DNA of 64,000 nucleotides from Petunia secreta. Lineage: Eukaryota > Streptophyta > Magnoliopsida > Solanales > Solanaceae. Of the stretch, positions 47,549-57,332 are shown piece after piece. Location of the stretch: positions 32,621,501-32,685,500 of the forward strand of contig JARKIP010000005.1 in the NCBI GenBank assembly GCA_029990175.1, given 5' to 3'. The translations under genes were made by a program, and so were the position numbers. Each line of letters starts with the position of its first letter. Position 1 is the stretch's first letter. The notes under the pieces were generated by a model, which worked only from the letters and a program-made list of their open reading frames with translations, made no database searches and was not told the DNA's origin.

Positions 47549-50500
47549 TCCTCCCCTTCTTGAGAAGATTTCGTCCTCGAAATTGAGGCGTCCACCTCCA
47601 AGGTGTCGTCACCTACATCAAAAGAAGTCAAGTCACTAACATTGAAAGTAGTCGATACATTATACTCACCGGGCAAATCTATCACATATGCATTGTTGTT
47701 GATCTTGGACAACACTTGGAATGGTCCGTCGCCCCTCGGTGCCAACTTTCCTTTCCTTTGGATGGGAAAGCGTTCCTTTCGGAAGTGCACCCATACCCAA
47801 TCTCCCTTCTTGAACTCCACCTTCTTTCTCCCTTTGTTTCTCTTGGTTGCTATCTTCTCATAAGCCTCTTCCAAAGCCTTCCGCGCTTTGGCGTGAAGTT
47901 CAAGTAACGCCTTGGCCCGAGCTTTACCTTCAAAATCAACAACCACATCCCTTGGCAAAGGGGTAAGATCAAGAGGAATCAATGGGTTAAAACCATAAAC
48001 ACACTCAAATGGGGTCATGCCAATCATGCGATGTAAAGTGCGGTTATATGCAAACTCCATGAGTGGTAGCTTATCAATCCAAGTCCCGGCCTTTCCTTTG
48101 GTCAGAGCTCGTAGTAGAGCTCCCAAAGTCCGGTTCACCACCTCGGTTTGCCCATCGGTTTGAGGGTGGTGGGACGTGGAGAAGAGCAATTTGGTGCCAA
48201 GAGCACCCCACAAACATTTCCAAAAATGGCTAAGGAACTTGGAGTCCCTATCACTAACAATGGTGCGAGGCACCCCATGCAATTTCAAGACATTATCAAT
48301 AAACAAGGAAGCTACATGATGGGCATCATTAGTCTTTTTGCACGGAATGAAGTGAGCCATTTTGGAGAATCGGTCAACGACAACAAAAATGCTATCGTGT
48401 CCTCCTCTAGTCCGGGGTAAAGCCATAACAAAATCCATAGAAAGATCAACCCACGGACTAGTAGGGATGGGCAAAGGAGTGTATAGTCCTTGGTTGTTGG
48501 ATCTAGACTTGGCCCTCTTGCAATCCAAGCAAGCATTGCAAAATCGTTCCACAAGAGGCCTCATTTTTGGCCAATGGAATTGCTCTTTAAGTATGGCCAT
48601 AGTCTTGTCCACCCCAAAGTGACCCATCAAGCCCCCGCAATGTGCTTCTTGCACTAGCACATCTCTCCAAGAGGACTCGGGGACACACACTCGCCCATGC
48701 TTGAAAATGTAGCCATCTACCCATTGGTATTTTTCCACCCTTTTCCCACTCACTAGAGCATCATGAATGCTCTTGAGCTTTGGATCATGAGCGTACAATG
48801 ACTTGATACTCTCAAAACCCACAAGTCTAGAAGCGAGAGTGGTGGCAAGAGCGAATTTTCTTGAAAGCGCATCGGCCACAACGTTGTCCTTACCCTTCTT
48901 GTAATGAATTACATAAGGAAAGGACTCAACAAATTCCACCCACTTGGCATGTCTCTTGTTCAACTTTTCTTGGCCTCTTAGATGTTTGAGTGACTCGTGG
49001 TCACTCTTAATCACGAATTCCCGAGGCCAAAGATAGTGTTGCCAATGGGCCAAAGCTCTCACTAGGGCATACAACTCCTTGTCATACGTAGAGTAATTCA
49101 AGGTTGCGCCCTTTAACTTCTCACTAAAGTAGGCAACGGGTTTCCCTTCTTGCATGAGAACACCCCCAATACCCACCCCCGAGGCATCACATTCTACCTC
49201 AAAAGCCTTCCCGAAGTCGGGCAATTGCAACAATGGGGCGGTACTTAACCTACTTTTCAATTCTTGGAAAGCCTTCTCTTGCGGCTCTCCCCAAACAAAG
49301 GACTTGTCCTTTTTCACCAACTCGGTGAGTGGTGCGGCAATGGTGCTAAAGTCTCTAACAAAGCGCCGATAGAAACTAGCAAGGCCATGAAAACTCCGCA
49401 CATGAGAAACGGTGGTGGGAGTAGGCCAATCTCTAATGGCGTCAACTTTGGATGCATCAACTTCTACACCATTGACACTAACGACAAAGCCCAAAAAGAC
49501 AACCTTTTCAACACAAAAGGCGCACTTCTTAAAATTGGCATAGAGCTTTTCGGCTCGTAGCACTTCAAGCACTTGACTCAAGTGGCCCACATGGTCGCCT
49601 ATTGACTTGCTATAAATCAATATGTCATCAAAGTAGACGACCACGAATTTGTTGATAAATGGCTTAAGCACGTGGTTCATTAATCTCATGAAAGTGCTAG
49701 GTGCGTTGGAGAGGCCGAAGGGCATCACCAACCATTCATATAGACCAAACTTGGTCTTGAATGCGGTTTTCCACTCATCCCCGGGTTTCATCCGGATTTG
49801 ATGGTAGCCGGACCTAAGGTCTATTTTAGAAAAGACACTAGAACCACTGAGCTCATCCAACATATCATCCAAACGAGGTATGGGATGTCGATACTTTACC
49901 GTGATCTTGTTGACCGCTCGACAATCCACACACATCCTCCAAGTGCCATCCTTCTTCGGAACAAGGATCACGGGCACGGCACAAGGGCTCAAGCTTTCCC
50001 TCACCAAGCCCTTGGTGAGCAACTCATCAATTTGCTTTTGTAGCTCCCTTGTGTCCTCGGGATTGCTCCTATATGCCGGTTTGTTGGGAATTTGAGATCC
50101 CGGGACAAGGTCAATTTGATGTTCAATGCCCCTCAAGGGAGGCAATCCATCCGGCATCTCATCCGGGAACATGTCCTCATAAACCTTCAAAACATTTTCA
50201 ATGGCACTAGGCAAAGGGTTAGGGTTAGATAAATAATCACTTTCGGAATTTAAAACCATACCTTTGTGCACTAGGCATATGAGCATCTTGGTGCCATCAT
50301 TACCTCTCAAAACCTCACCCGGTTGCATCATGGCACACATGCGACCGGTGGGAGATGGTGGAGTCTCGGCCAAAGATTTGGCCACAATCGGGGACTTGGC
50401 CTTAGCCGCTTCCCTCAACTCTTTCATGCGCCGATAGTCTTCACCTACTTGTTTCGGGGTCAAAGGTGTAAGCACGAACCTTTTTCCCTCATGTTTCACC

Positions 50501-52359
50501 GTGTAAGTGTTGGCCCGGCCATCATGAACCACTTGTTTGTCGTATTGCCAAGGCCTTCCAAACAAAAGATGGCAAGCTTGCATTGGCACCACGTCAAACA
50601 TGTGTTCATCTTGATAGTTCCCAATCTTGAATCTAATCAAGACTTGCTTCACTACCCTCAATTCCCCACACTCACTTAGCCATTGCAATCGGTAGGGATT
50701 AGGGTGCCTTTGGGTAGTCAATTTCAATTGTGAGACCAAGGATTGGCTCACCACGTTCGCACAACTACCCGAGTCTATGATCATGGAACACACTTGCCCC
50801 CTCACTCTACACCGAGCATGGAACAAGTTTTCCCTTTGTTCTGCTTCCCTCTCTTCACTCACCATGGTTCCCAAAATGCGGCGAACCACAAGGAACATAT
50901 TAGGATCATCCCCCTCCGTCACTCTCTCTTCACCCTCACCCTCAACTTCCTCACTCTCCTCCTCAACTTCACCCTCGGACTCACTTTCACCCTCATAGAC
51001 CAACCCATCATCCATCACAATCATTGTCTTCCGGGTAGGACACTCTTTGGCAAAGTGGCCATAACCCTTGCATTTATGACATTGGAAAGAAGAAGAAGAA
51101 GGAGTATTTAAAGTAGTTTTAGAAGTACCTCCAACTTCTTTGTGGTCGCTCTTCGGGGTAGCCTTTTCAAAAGGCTTCTTTACATCTCGGCTCCCACTTG
51201 CTCCACTAGCACATGGGCTCTTCCATTCTTTGGTGCGAGTTGAAGGAGTGGTGGTGGTAGTACTCCTATAGCGAGGAGCCTTTTCTTCTTTGAGCCATTT
51301 CTCGGCTTCAACCGCGGCATCACAAACATCTTGCAAGGAGTGGAAGATGTGAAGTCTCAATTGGGAAGCAATCTCCCTACTCAAGCCACTTTTGAAACGG
51401 ATGATAGCTTGTTCTTCATCCTCCGTTTCCATATCAAGAGCCATCCGGTTTTTCTCAAAGTCGTTGAAATATTCATCAACGGACTTGTAGCCTTGCTTCA
51501 ATTCATAGAGCTTTTTGAGTTGCTCTTGTCGATACTTGGGAGTCACGTACTTGTTGTTCATAACTTCTTTCAACTCTTCCCAAGTGATGTTCATCCGCAA
51601 CCCAAGTCTTCTCCTTGATCGCTTGATGGATTCCCACCAAGTAGAGGCATAGGATTCAAATGATGAAATGGCATAAGTGGCCTTCTTCTCCTCGGTCATA
51701 TCATTTGTGTCAAAGACCCGCTCCAATTGGATCTTCCATTCAAGAAATGCTTCCGGATCACTAGTCCCCTTGAAAGGCGGGATAGTGATCTTGACACTAT
51801 TGAGATTAGCGTCTCGACCCCCACGGTGTTGTTCCGGTTGAACCCCATAGTTGTCATCAACATCTTCATATTCCCTTCCCAAGTTCCTTCCCATATAAGC
51901 TCTTGGTGGTCCTCGACCTCGACCACGACCTCTATCTATACCTCGGCCTCCATTCATCGCCCTCCTATTTGGATAGGGAGCATCAAAGTAATCATCATCA
52001 AGTCCGAGGCCCTCCCCTTCTTGAGCTTCATCAACTTGCTCAAGAGGTGCAATGTTTCTCCGTGGCCTTAGGAATGGAACATCTCCTTGGGGATTGCCCA
52101 AGGGTTGGGGATTGCCCAACATTCTTTCTCTAGCAAGAACCTCATCCCTCAACCGTTGTCGACGAACTAGCTCCGCATAATGATCCGGCTTCATGATGGA
52201 ATCATCACTAGTGCCTTCATTGGGGTCCTTTTGGACACTCGGGGTCCTCTCCTTTTCAAGAGCCTCCATTTTAAGGTTTAGTGCCTTCACCTCGGCTAAC
52301 AAGTTAGCCAAGACGTCGGTTGGAACCTCAATGGTATTCTTTGCTTTCTCCTCCGCCAT
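47332..52359 (-). CDS. gag-pol: TE16 Gag-Pol polyprotein (1675 aa), intact
   Basis: Start ATG 52359 directly after acceptor-like GTAG|GTAC. Gag has NPQ repeats, the RGRGRGRGPP stretch and a CA-like domain. Zinc knuckle CHKCKGYGHFAKEC at 427-440. Protease D529 in IIDSGSCAN. RT YFDD at 909-912. RNase H. Integrase catalytic D1309, D1370, E1406 (D-60-D-35-E) with an HFGVDKT zinc-binding region. PRGDGPFQVLSKINNN motif. The last roughly 71 codons are encoded by the 3' LTR and contain RPFTRSQAK. No frameshift or stop. The integrase tail has no recognisable chromodomain; the LTR-overlapping tail could be a CRM-type targeting motif, but that is inference. Confidence 0.95.
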   Translation of the reverse strand: MAEEKAKNTIEVPTDVLANLLAEVKALNLKMEALEKERTPSVQKDPNEGTSDDSIMKPDHYAELVRRQRLRDEVLARERMLGNPQPLGNPQGDVPFLRPRRNIAPLEQVDEAQEGEGLGLDDDYFDAPYPNRRAMNGGRGIDRGRGRGRGPPRAYMGRNLGREYEDVDDNYGVQPEQHRGGRDANLNSVKITIPPFKGTSDPEAFLEWKIQLERVFDTNDMTEEKKATYAISSFESYASTWWESIKRSRRRLGLRMNITWEELKEVMNNKYVTPKYRQEQLKKLYELKQGYKSVDEYFNDFEKNRMALDMETEDEEQAIIRFKSGLSREIASQLRLHIFHSLQDVCDAAVEAEKWLKEEKAPRYRSTTTTTPSTRTKEWKSPCASGASGSRDVKKPFEKATPKSDHKEVGGTSKTTLNTPSSSSFQCHKCKGYGHFAKECPTRKTMIVMDDGLVYEGESESEGEVEEESEEVEGEGEERVTEGDDPNMFLVVRRILGTMVSEEREAEQRENLFHARCRVRGQVCSMIIDSGSCANVVSQSLVSQLKLTTQRHPNPYRLQWLSECGELRVVKQVLIRFKIGNYQDEHMFDVVPMQACHLLFGRPWQYDKQVVHDGRANTYTVKHEGKRFVLTPLTPKQVGEDYRRMKELREAAKAKSPIVAKSLAETPPSPTGRMCAMMQPGEVLRGNDGTKMLICLVHKGMVLNSESDYLSNPNPLPSAIENVLKVYEDMFPDEMPDGLPPLRGIEHQIDLVPGSQIPNKPAYRSNPEDTRELQKQIDELLTKGLVRESLSPCAVPVILVPKKDGTWRMCVDCRAVNKITVKYRHPIPRLDDMLDELSGSSVFSKIDLRSGYHQIRMKPGDEWKTAFKTKFGLYEWLVMPFGLSNAPSTFMRLMNHVLKPFINKFVVVYFDDILIYSKSIGDHVGHLSQVLEVLRAEKLYANFKKCAFCVEKVVFLGFVVSVNGVEVDASKVDAIRDWPTPTTVSHVRSFHGLASFYRRFVRDFSTIAAPLTELVKKDKSFVWGEPQEKAFQELKSRLSTAPLLQLPDFGKAFEVECDASGVGIGGVLMQEGKPVAYFSEKLKGATLNYSTYDKELYALVRALAHWQHYLWPREFVIKSDHESLKHLRGQEKLNKRHAKWVEFVESFPYVIHYKKGKDNVVADALSRKFALATTLASRLVGFESIKSLYAHDPKLKSIHDALVSGKRVEKYQWVDGYIFKHGRVCVPESSWRDVLVQEAHCGGLMGHFGVDKTMAILKEQFHWPKMRPLVERFCNACLDCKRAKSRSNNQGLYTPLPIPTSPWVDLSMDFVMALPRTRGGHDSIFVVVDRFSKMAHFIPCKKTNDAHHVASLFIDNVLKLHGVPRTIVSDRDSKFLSHFWKCLWGALGTKLLFSTSHHPQTDGQTEVVNRTLGALLRALTKGKAGTWIDKLPLMEFAYNRTLHRMIGMTPFECVYGFNPLIPLDLTPLPRDVVVDFEGKARAKALLELHAKARKALEEAYEKIATKRNKGRKKVEFKKGDWVWVHFRKERFPIQRKGKLAPRGDGPFQVLSKINNNAYVIDLPGEYNVSTTFNVSDLTSFDVGDDTLEVDASISRTKSSQEGEDDATQIASRPFTRSQAKDIQDAHLHLVWRGVDETSSGKDLKAMHWSSFHVETGQETVQEAGEQNRAKTGEAC
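47549..47561 (-). other. TE16 polypurine tract
   Basis: Minus-strand AAGAAGGGGAGGA adjoining the 3' LTR; hairpin gatttcgtcctcgaaatt at 47567-47584. Confidence 0.9.
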
Positions 52360-53644
52360 GTACCTACAACAATCAAAAACAAGAAAGGAAGATTAGAGTA
52401 AAAGTCCTCACTCACTCCCTCACTTTTGGTTGTCGCTCGGGTTCACTCAAGCTTGGGGTTAGATTCACACAAACTTGAAATCAACGGCCTCCTCGTAGTT
52501 GCGCAACCTCCTCAATGATCAAACCAAAATACAAGAACCAATTGCTCTTCGGGAAGAGTGGATTCAATGGGACTCGATTAACGCTAAGCTATTTGGTGCG
52601 CACTTGAACCAAACAATTAACTACGAATCTTCTTTGAACTCTACTCTCCTTCTAGGCACGAGTATCCTATTCGCACAAGGGATTAGTACTAATTGGGTAG
52701 AAGTGTTACCCTCAAAGTACTAACCGGAAGTGGCGCGATCAAATGTTCAAAGATCGAATCGCCGCTAAACGGATTCGGAATTGGACGGATTTTGGTTTGT
52801 GATCTAGAAACTCACCATATTTGATGATGCTATGGGAGTTTTGGTGGTTGGAAACTGTTACGACACCTTTGCGAACGTTCTGTCCAGCTTCAGGAAATTC
52901 TGGAAATAAGTACCCTTCGCGATCGCGTGTGGTTGGGCGCGATCGCGTTGAACAAAATTTCAGAAATGGCGCGATAGCGCGGGACCTTGCGCGATCGCGC
53001 AGGTTTGTTCAGCTGAACCAGAATTTCGACAGAAACACAGCAGTTTTGGCACAACAACAACCCAAATGCAATGTATTTCAGTTTTCAAGCTTTCCAAAGA
53101 TGTTTTTCAGCTGGAACAAACATTCCCCAATAGTTCATACACCAAAACAACCATCAAACAACTTGTTTTTTTCAAAGATTTTTGACAAGTTCTTCAATAT
53201 TTCCAAAACCTTCAAGAACCAAATTTTTGATTTTCACTACAATACTCCAAATGATGTTATGTTGGTATCAAAACAACGGGAAAACTATTGTGAACAATCC
53301 CCGATACCAAACATTCACGACATCATAACATCAAGCAAGTTTTGGCAAATTTTGCAAAATACCCAACCTAGGGTTCAATTTTTTTGAACTTTTGATTTTC
53401 AACTCCAAAACGCGTTTTGTTGGTACCCAATTGTCGGGTTCACGTAAACAAACAATCCCCGATAATCAAAACCAACAAAATCGTAACAACAAGCGATTTC
53501 CTTCAAATTTTTGGGTTTTCAAGTTTTTGAATTTTTTTCTTCTTTTTCAATATAACAAGAACAAGAACACGAAAATAAATGCGGAACAAAGATGACAAGC
53601 ACGAAGAGTAGGACGAGGGCTCGTAAGAACGCAACCCTAGCCTT
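52360..53644 (-). other. TE16 5' leader
   Basis: 1.3 kb non-coding. Four GCGATCGC-type palindromes at 52918-53000 match, in order and in the position of the GCGATAGCGC variant, the first four of the U3 array. The 3' end carries tactctaatcttcc, a T-rich tract and TTGTAG|GTACATG on the minus strand (acceptor AG 52365-52364). Confidence 0.8.
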
Positions 53645-53656
53645 GCTCTGATACCA
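53645..53656 (-). other. TE16 primer-binding site (tRNA-iMet)
   Basis: Minus-strand TGGTATCAGAGC two bases inside the 5' LTR. Confidence 0.92.
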
Positions 53657-53658
53657 AC

Positions 53659-54408
53659 TGATGCAATCGAAAATACGAAAGCGATAAAAGATAAGAAACG
53701 AGACGAGACTCACACTAAAGTCGAGTAGCAACGAAGAACTTGTTCCGTTACACCCCGAGCGATTGGTAAGAATCACCTACGCTAAGCAACTATCCTCAAG
53801 AGACACGAGGCTCAAGCAAATAGAATGATCGAAGATGGATTGAAGAGCAACTTGGATTCATCCAATTGATTTCAAGCCAAAAGAGTTACAATGTCAAGAG
53901 CTATGCTCATTCAATGTGTTTTGTGTTCAAAGTGAGGTAATAACAATAAATGATGAAAGAGGGCATTTATAGCACCTCATTACAATGTTTCCTAGCATTC
54001 TGGTCCGCTGCTACTCGAGTGTTCTTCGCGATCGCGCAGGGTTATACGCGATCGCGTGGAACACTAAAATGCAGAAGGTCGCGATAGCGCGAGTCTTGGC
54101 GCGATCGCGCAGGCAAAAGAAATGGTCATCGCGATCGCGTGAGTGATGGACGCGATCGCGAAGAGCAAGTTTCCAGTCTTAGGCAGTAAGCTCAGCAGGC
54201 TTCCCCTGTTTTTGCCCTGTTTTGCTCCCCTGCTTCTTGCACTGTTTCCTGCCCGGTTTCCACATGGAATGAGCTCCAATGCATTGCCTTTAAGTCTTTC
54301 CCCGAGCTCGTCTCATCCACGCCTCTCCAAACCAAGTGTAGGTGAGCGTCTTGTATATCCTTGGCTTGACTTCGAGTGAATGGTCTCGATGCAATTTGGG
54401 TTGCATCA
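53659..54408 (-). repeat. TE16 5' LTR (750 bp)
   Basis: Same sequence as 46799-47548 as far as I can see. Palindromes 54027-54160; minus TATA about 53971-53964. Confidence 0.94.
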
Positions 54409-54536
54409 TTAATTCCTTTTGAGTTTTTCGAATTAATTCTAGAGCAAGGTTTTCTTCCTCTATGTTATTAACTTTTTGTTTTAAAATATTAACTTCTTGT
54501 TTTAATGTTGTTAATTCTGCATAAAGATCTGATATA
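54409..54536 (-). other. Rearranged EPRV segment (duplicate of coat-protease linker)
   Basis: Corresponds to about 63545-63672 (coding for AELTTLKQEVN). It is joined at 54536/54537 to sequence corresponding to 62224 onward. In coding direction the RT stops at KKIKLF and jumps back to the coiled-coil linker, so this is not the original gene order. The junction has about one base of overlap. TE16 then interrupts it at 54408. Confidence 0.85.
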
Positions 54537-57268
54537 AATAATTTAATCTTCTTGGCACTCACTACCAGCCCATTTTTCTTAATAATATTAAGAAATATCT
54601 TTAAATGCTTAAAATGTTGATCTATATTTTCTGAAAATATTAATACATCATCAATATAAACTATTGAGAATGAACTATATGGATTAAATATATTATTCAT
54701 TATATTTTGAAATTCTGATGGGGCATTCTTTAACCCAAAGGGCGTAACATTCCATTCATATTGGCCAAAGGGCACATTAAATGCTGTTTTATACTTATCC
54801 CTTTCATCTATTTGGATTTGCCAAAATCCTGATTTCATATCAAATTTACTATATATTTTAGCCTTATACGTTCTTTTTAATAAATCTCTTTTATTTGGAA
54901 TTGGATATCGTATCCATCTTAATACTTTGTTTAAAGGTTTATAATTTATAACTAATCTTGGAGCTCCTCTTTCTCGTTCAGCATTATTATTAACATAAAA
55001 TGCGGAACAACTCCAAGGTGACTTAGAAGGACGAATTATTTTCTTTTCTAATAATTCATTAATTTCCTTTTTACAATATTCCATTAATTCTTGGTTCATT
55101 TGAATTGGTCTAGCCTTAGTGGGGATAGATCCTTCTTCAAATCCTTCTATATACGGTAATCGTACTATATGCCTTTTTCTTTCCCAAAAGGCATTAGGTA
55201 GATCTGAACAGACTTCAGATTCTATTTCTTTTTGGGTTTGTAGTATTTTATCTTGAATTAGTTTATCTTTAAACTGGTTTTCTATTTTAACAATTTTAAT
55301 TTCGTCTTTTATGTAATTTATTTGATTTTTTATCAATTGTATTTTATAGATACTTCTTTCTTTTAGAGTATCTATTTCTCTTTGCTTTGGACCATTTAGG
55401 AAATAAAATATTATTTCTTTACCAAGATTATTGGTAGTAATACCTGTTGTATTAACTGTAAAAGGAGATATCTGAGTTAAAAAGGGAGTTCCTAATATAA
55501 CTTCCTCATTTAAATCCTTTATCAGAATAAAAGTATTTTTAAAGCATATATTATCATTACATATATGTGCATTAGATAATTTATATTTTATTTTAAGTTT
55601 TTCTCCTGATGCAGAGAATAATTTTGCTGATGTTTTATCGCAATATTTTGTTGGAATTAATCCTTCTACTATACAATTTTGGTCAGCACCAGAGTCTAAT
55701 AAAGCTACTGTCTGGATACTGTATTCACTATTTATGACTAATTTTATTGGTACATACCATTTTTGAGACTTAATTTTAGAGATAGCCAAGACTCCCAATT
55801 CGTCGTCTTGTGCTTCTACTCGTTTAGTATTTGAACTTTCTCCTATTATTGTAGAATTTAATTCCTTTTGAGTTTTTCGAATTAATTCTAGAGCAAGGTT
55901 TTCTTCCTCTATGTTATTAACTTTTTGTTTTAAAATATTAACTTCTTGTTTTAATGTTGTTAATTCTGCATAAAGATCTAATATAGATATTTTTTCTTCT
56001 TTTTTATCAAATTTTTGTAGAATTTTTTTCATACTAAAAGGATTGGATATGTTAGGTTGATTTGATTCTCTACTTAAGACTATTTCTTTTAATTTTAAAA
56101 GATATTCTCTTTTAATTTCTTCATCCTTTATTTGATCTATTAGATCAAAGAAGAATTCTTTATTTTCATTTGATATGACTTTTATTGAACCTGTCCCGCA
56201 GGTACATAATCCTCTAGGACAATCACACTCTGATTCGGAAGTGTAACTATCACTAGACTCATATGCTATATTAATTTGTTCATCATCACTTATGCTTTCC
56301 GTGGATGAACTTTCTTCTTTACTATTATCATTTTCGTCTAGTATAGCATATATTTTATTCTTAATGTCTTCATCTAATTCTAAACTATTAATTTTGTTTT
56401 TCTTCTTTGTCTTGACTCTACAATCATTTGCCTTATGGCCTTTTTTTCCACAATTGTAGCATCTTTCTTTAAAAGAAGGTTGTTTACTTTGACTTGTATT
56501 CTTTGGAATTTTCTTCTTGTATCTTTTGGAAGATTTTCTTTTATAATTACTATTGCTACTTTTGTCTTTTTTATTTATCCTTTTGGATCTTTTTGTTGCC
56601 TCGGTAGACGGGGCAGTTATCTTAGCATAACCAAAATCACTACAGAAATTTCCTAATTCTTTCTTAGTGATTTTATAATCTCTTTTTAGCTGATTTTTTA
56701 ATTTCATATCAGTACATAGTTCTAAAGCTGTTATGTTAATAAAGCTTATTATATCACCATAGGTTAAACCATCATAAGGTATTTCACCGTTAAATCTATC
56801 TTTTATTTTTTGTCTAACTTTATCTGCAAATAACTGTGGTAATCCACTTATAAATTTTTCTTTCCAATAACTATGATTACAATCTTCTCTAATCATTACT
56901 TTATTTAGGAATATGTCTTTATACCATTTAAAGTCATGTAATTTTGGACATGATAAATTAGATAATATTTCTAAACTTCTATCTTTAAATACTTTTGGTT
57001 CTCCAATAAAGTGTTTAATTATAGCATATAATAAAGTATTTATAGCATCTTCACAAACTTGTTCTTCTATTGTTTGATTAGTACTATTACTTTCTTGTTT
57101 AACTACCTTTATGATTGTAGTAGCATTAAGGACAGTTTCTCTATCTCTATCTGACAGATAGTTGTCCCACCAATTTTTTAACATTCCTGTAAATCCGTAA
57201 GAAAGCAGGGTTGCTGCTTGCTTATCTGTATTACCTTTTATTTTATAGGCTGTTGCTGCTATTCCCAT
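54537..57268 (-). pseudogene. EPRV coat protein-protease-RT, truncated in RT
   Basis: One open frame. The coat domain has zinc knuckle CYNCGKKGHKANDC starting near residue 270, followed by a Glu/Ser/Asp-rich stretch and a Cys-rich CDCPRGLCTCG. A coiled-coil linker (about 430-470) precedes a retropepsin domain with LLDSGADQN (Asp near 525). RT has YIDD near 871 and ends at residue about 911, before the RT connection. The frame stays open upstream of ATG 57268 to about 57339 without another ATG and still reads as coat sequence. The true N-terminus was therefore fused to the movement protein and is separated now by a frame change and stop. Confidence 0.87.
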
Positions 57269-57332
57269 TTCATGTAATCTATTTAGTATTTGATGTTCTG
57301 CTTGTCCATCTATATTCCACTCAGTTATAGCA

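Larger units (their letters stand above)
46799..54408 (-). mobile_element. TE16: complete, probably competent Ty3/gypsy element
   Basis: 7,610 bp with TTAAT on both sides, inserted in the EPRV. The two 750-bp LTRs look identical; the primer site, leader, polypurine tract and a single uninterrupted gag-pol frame are present. By LTR identity it is among the youngest insertions in the window. The LTR, leader and coding sequence place TE4 in the same family. Confidence 0.95.

Noticed and set aside
54290..54408. EPRV frame continuing past 54408 as a real fusion protein
   Set aside because: The last codons are TE16 LTR read through by chance after the insertion and rearrangement.
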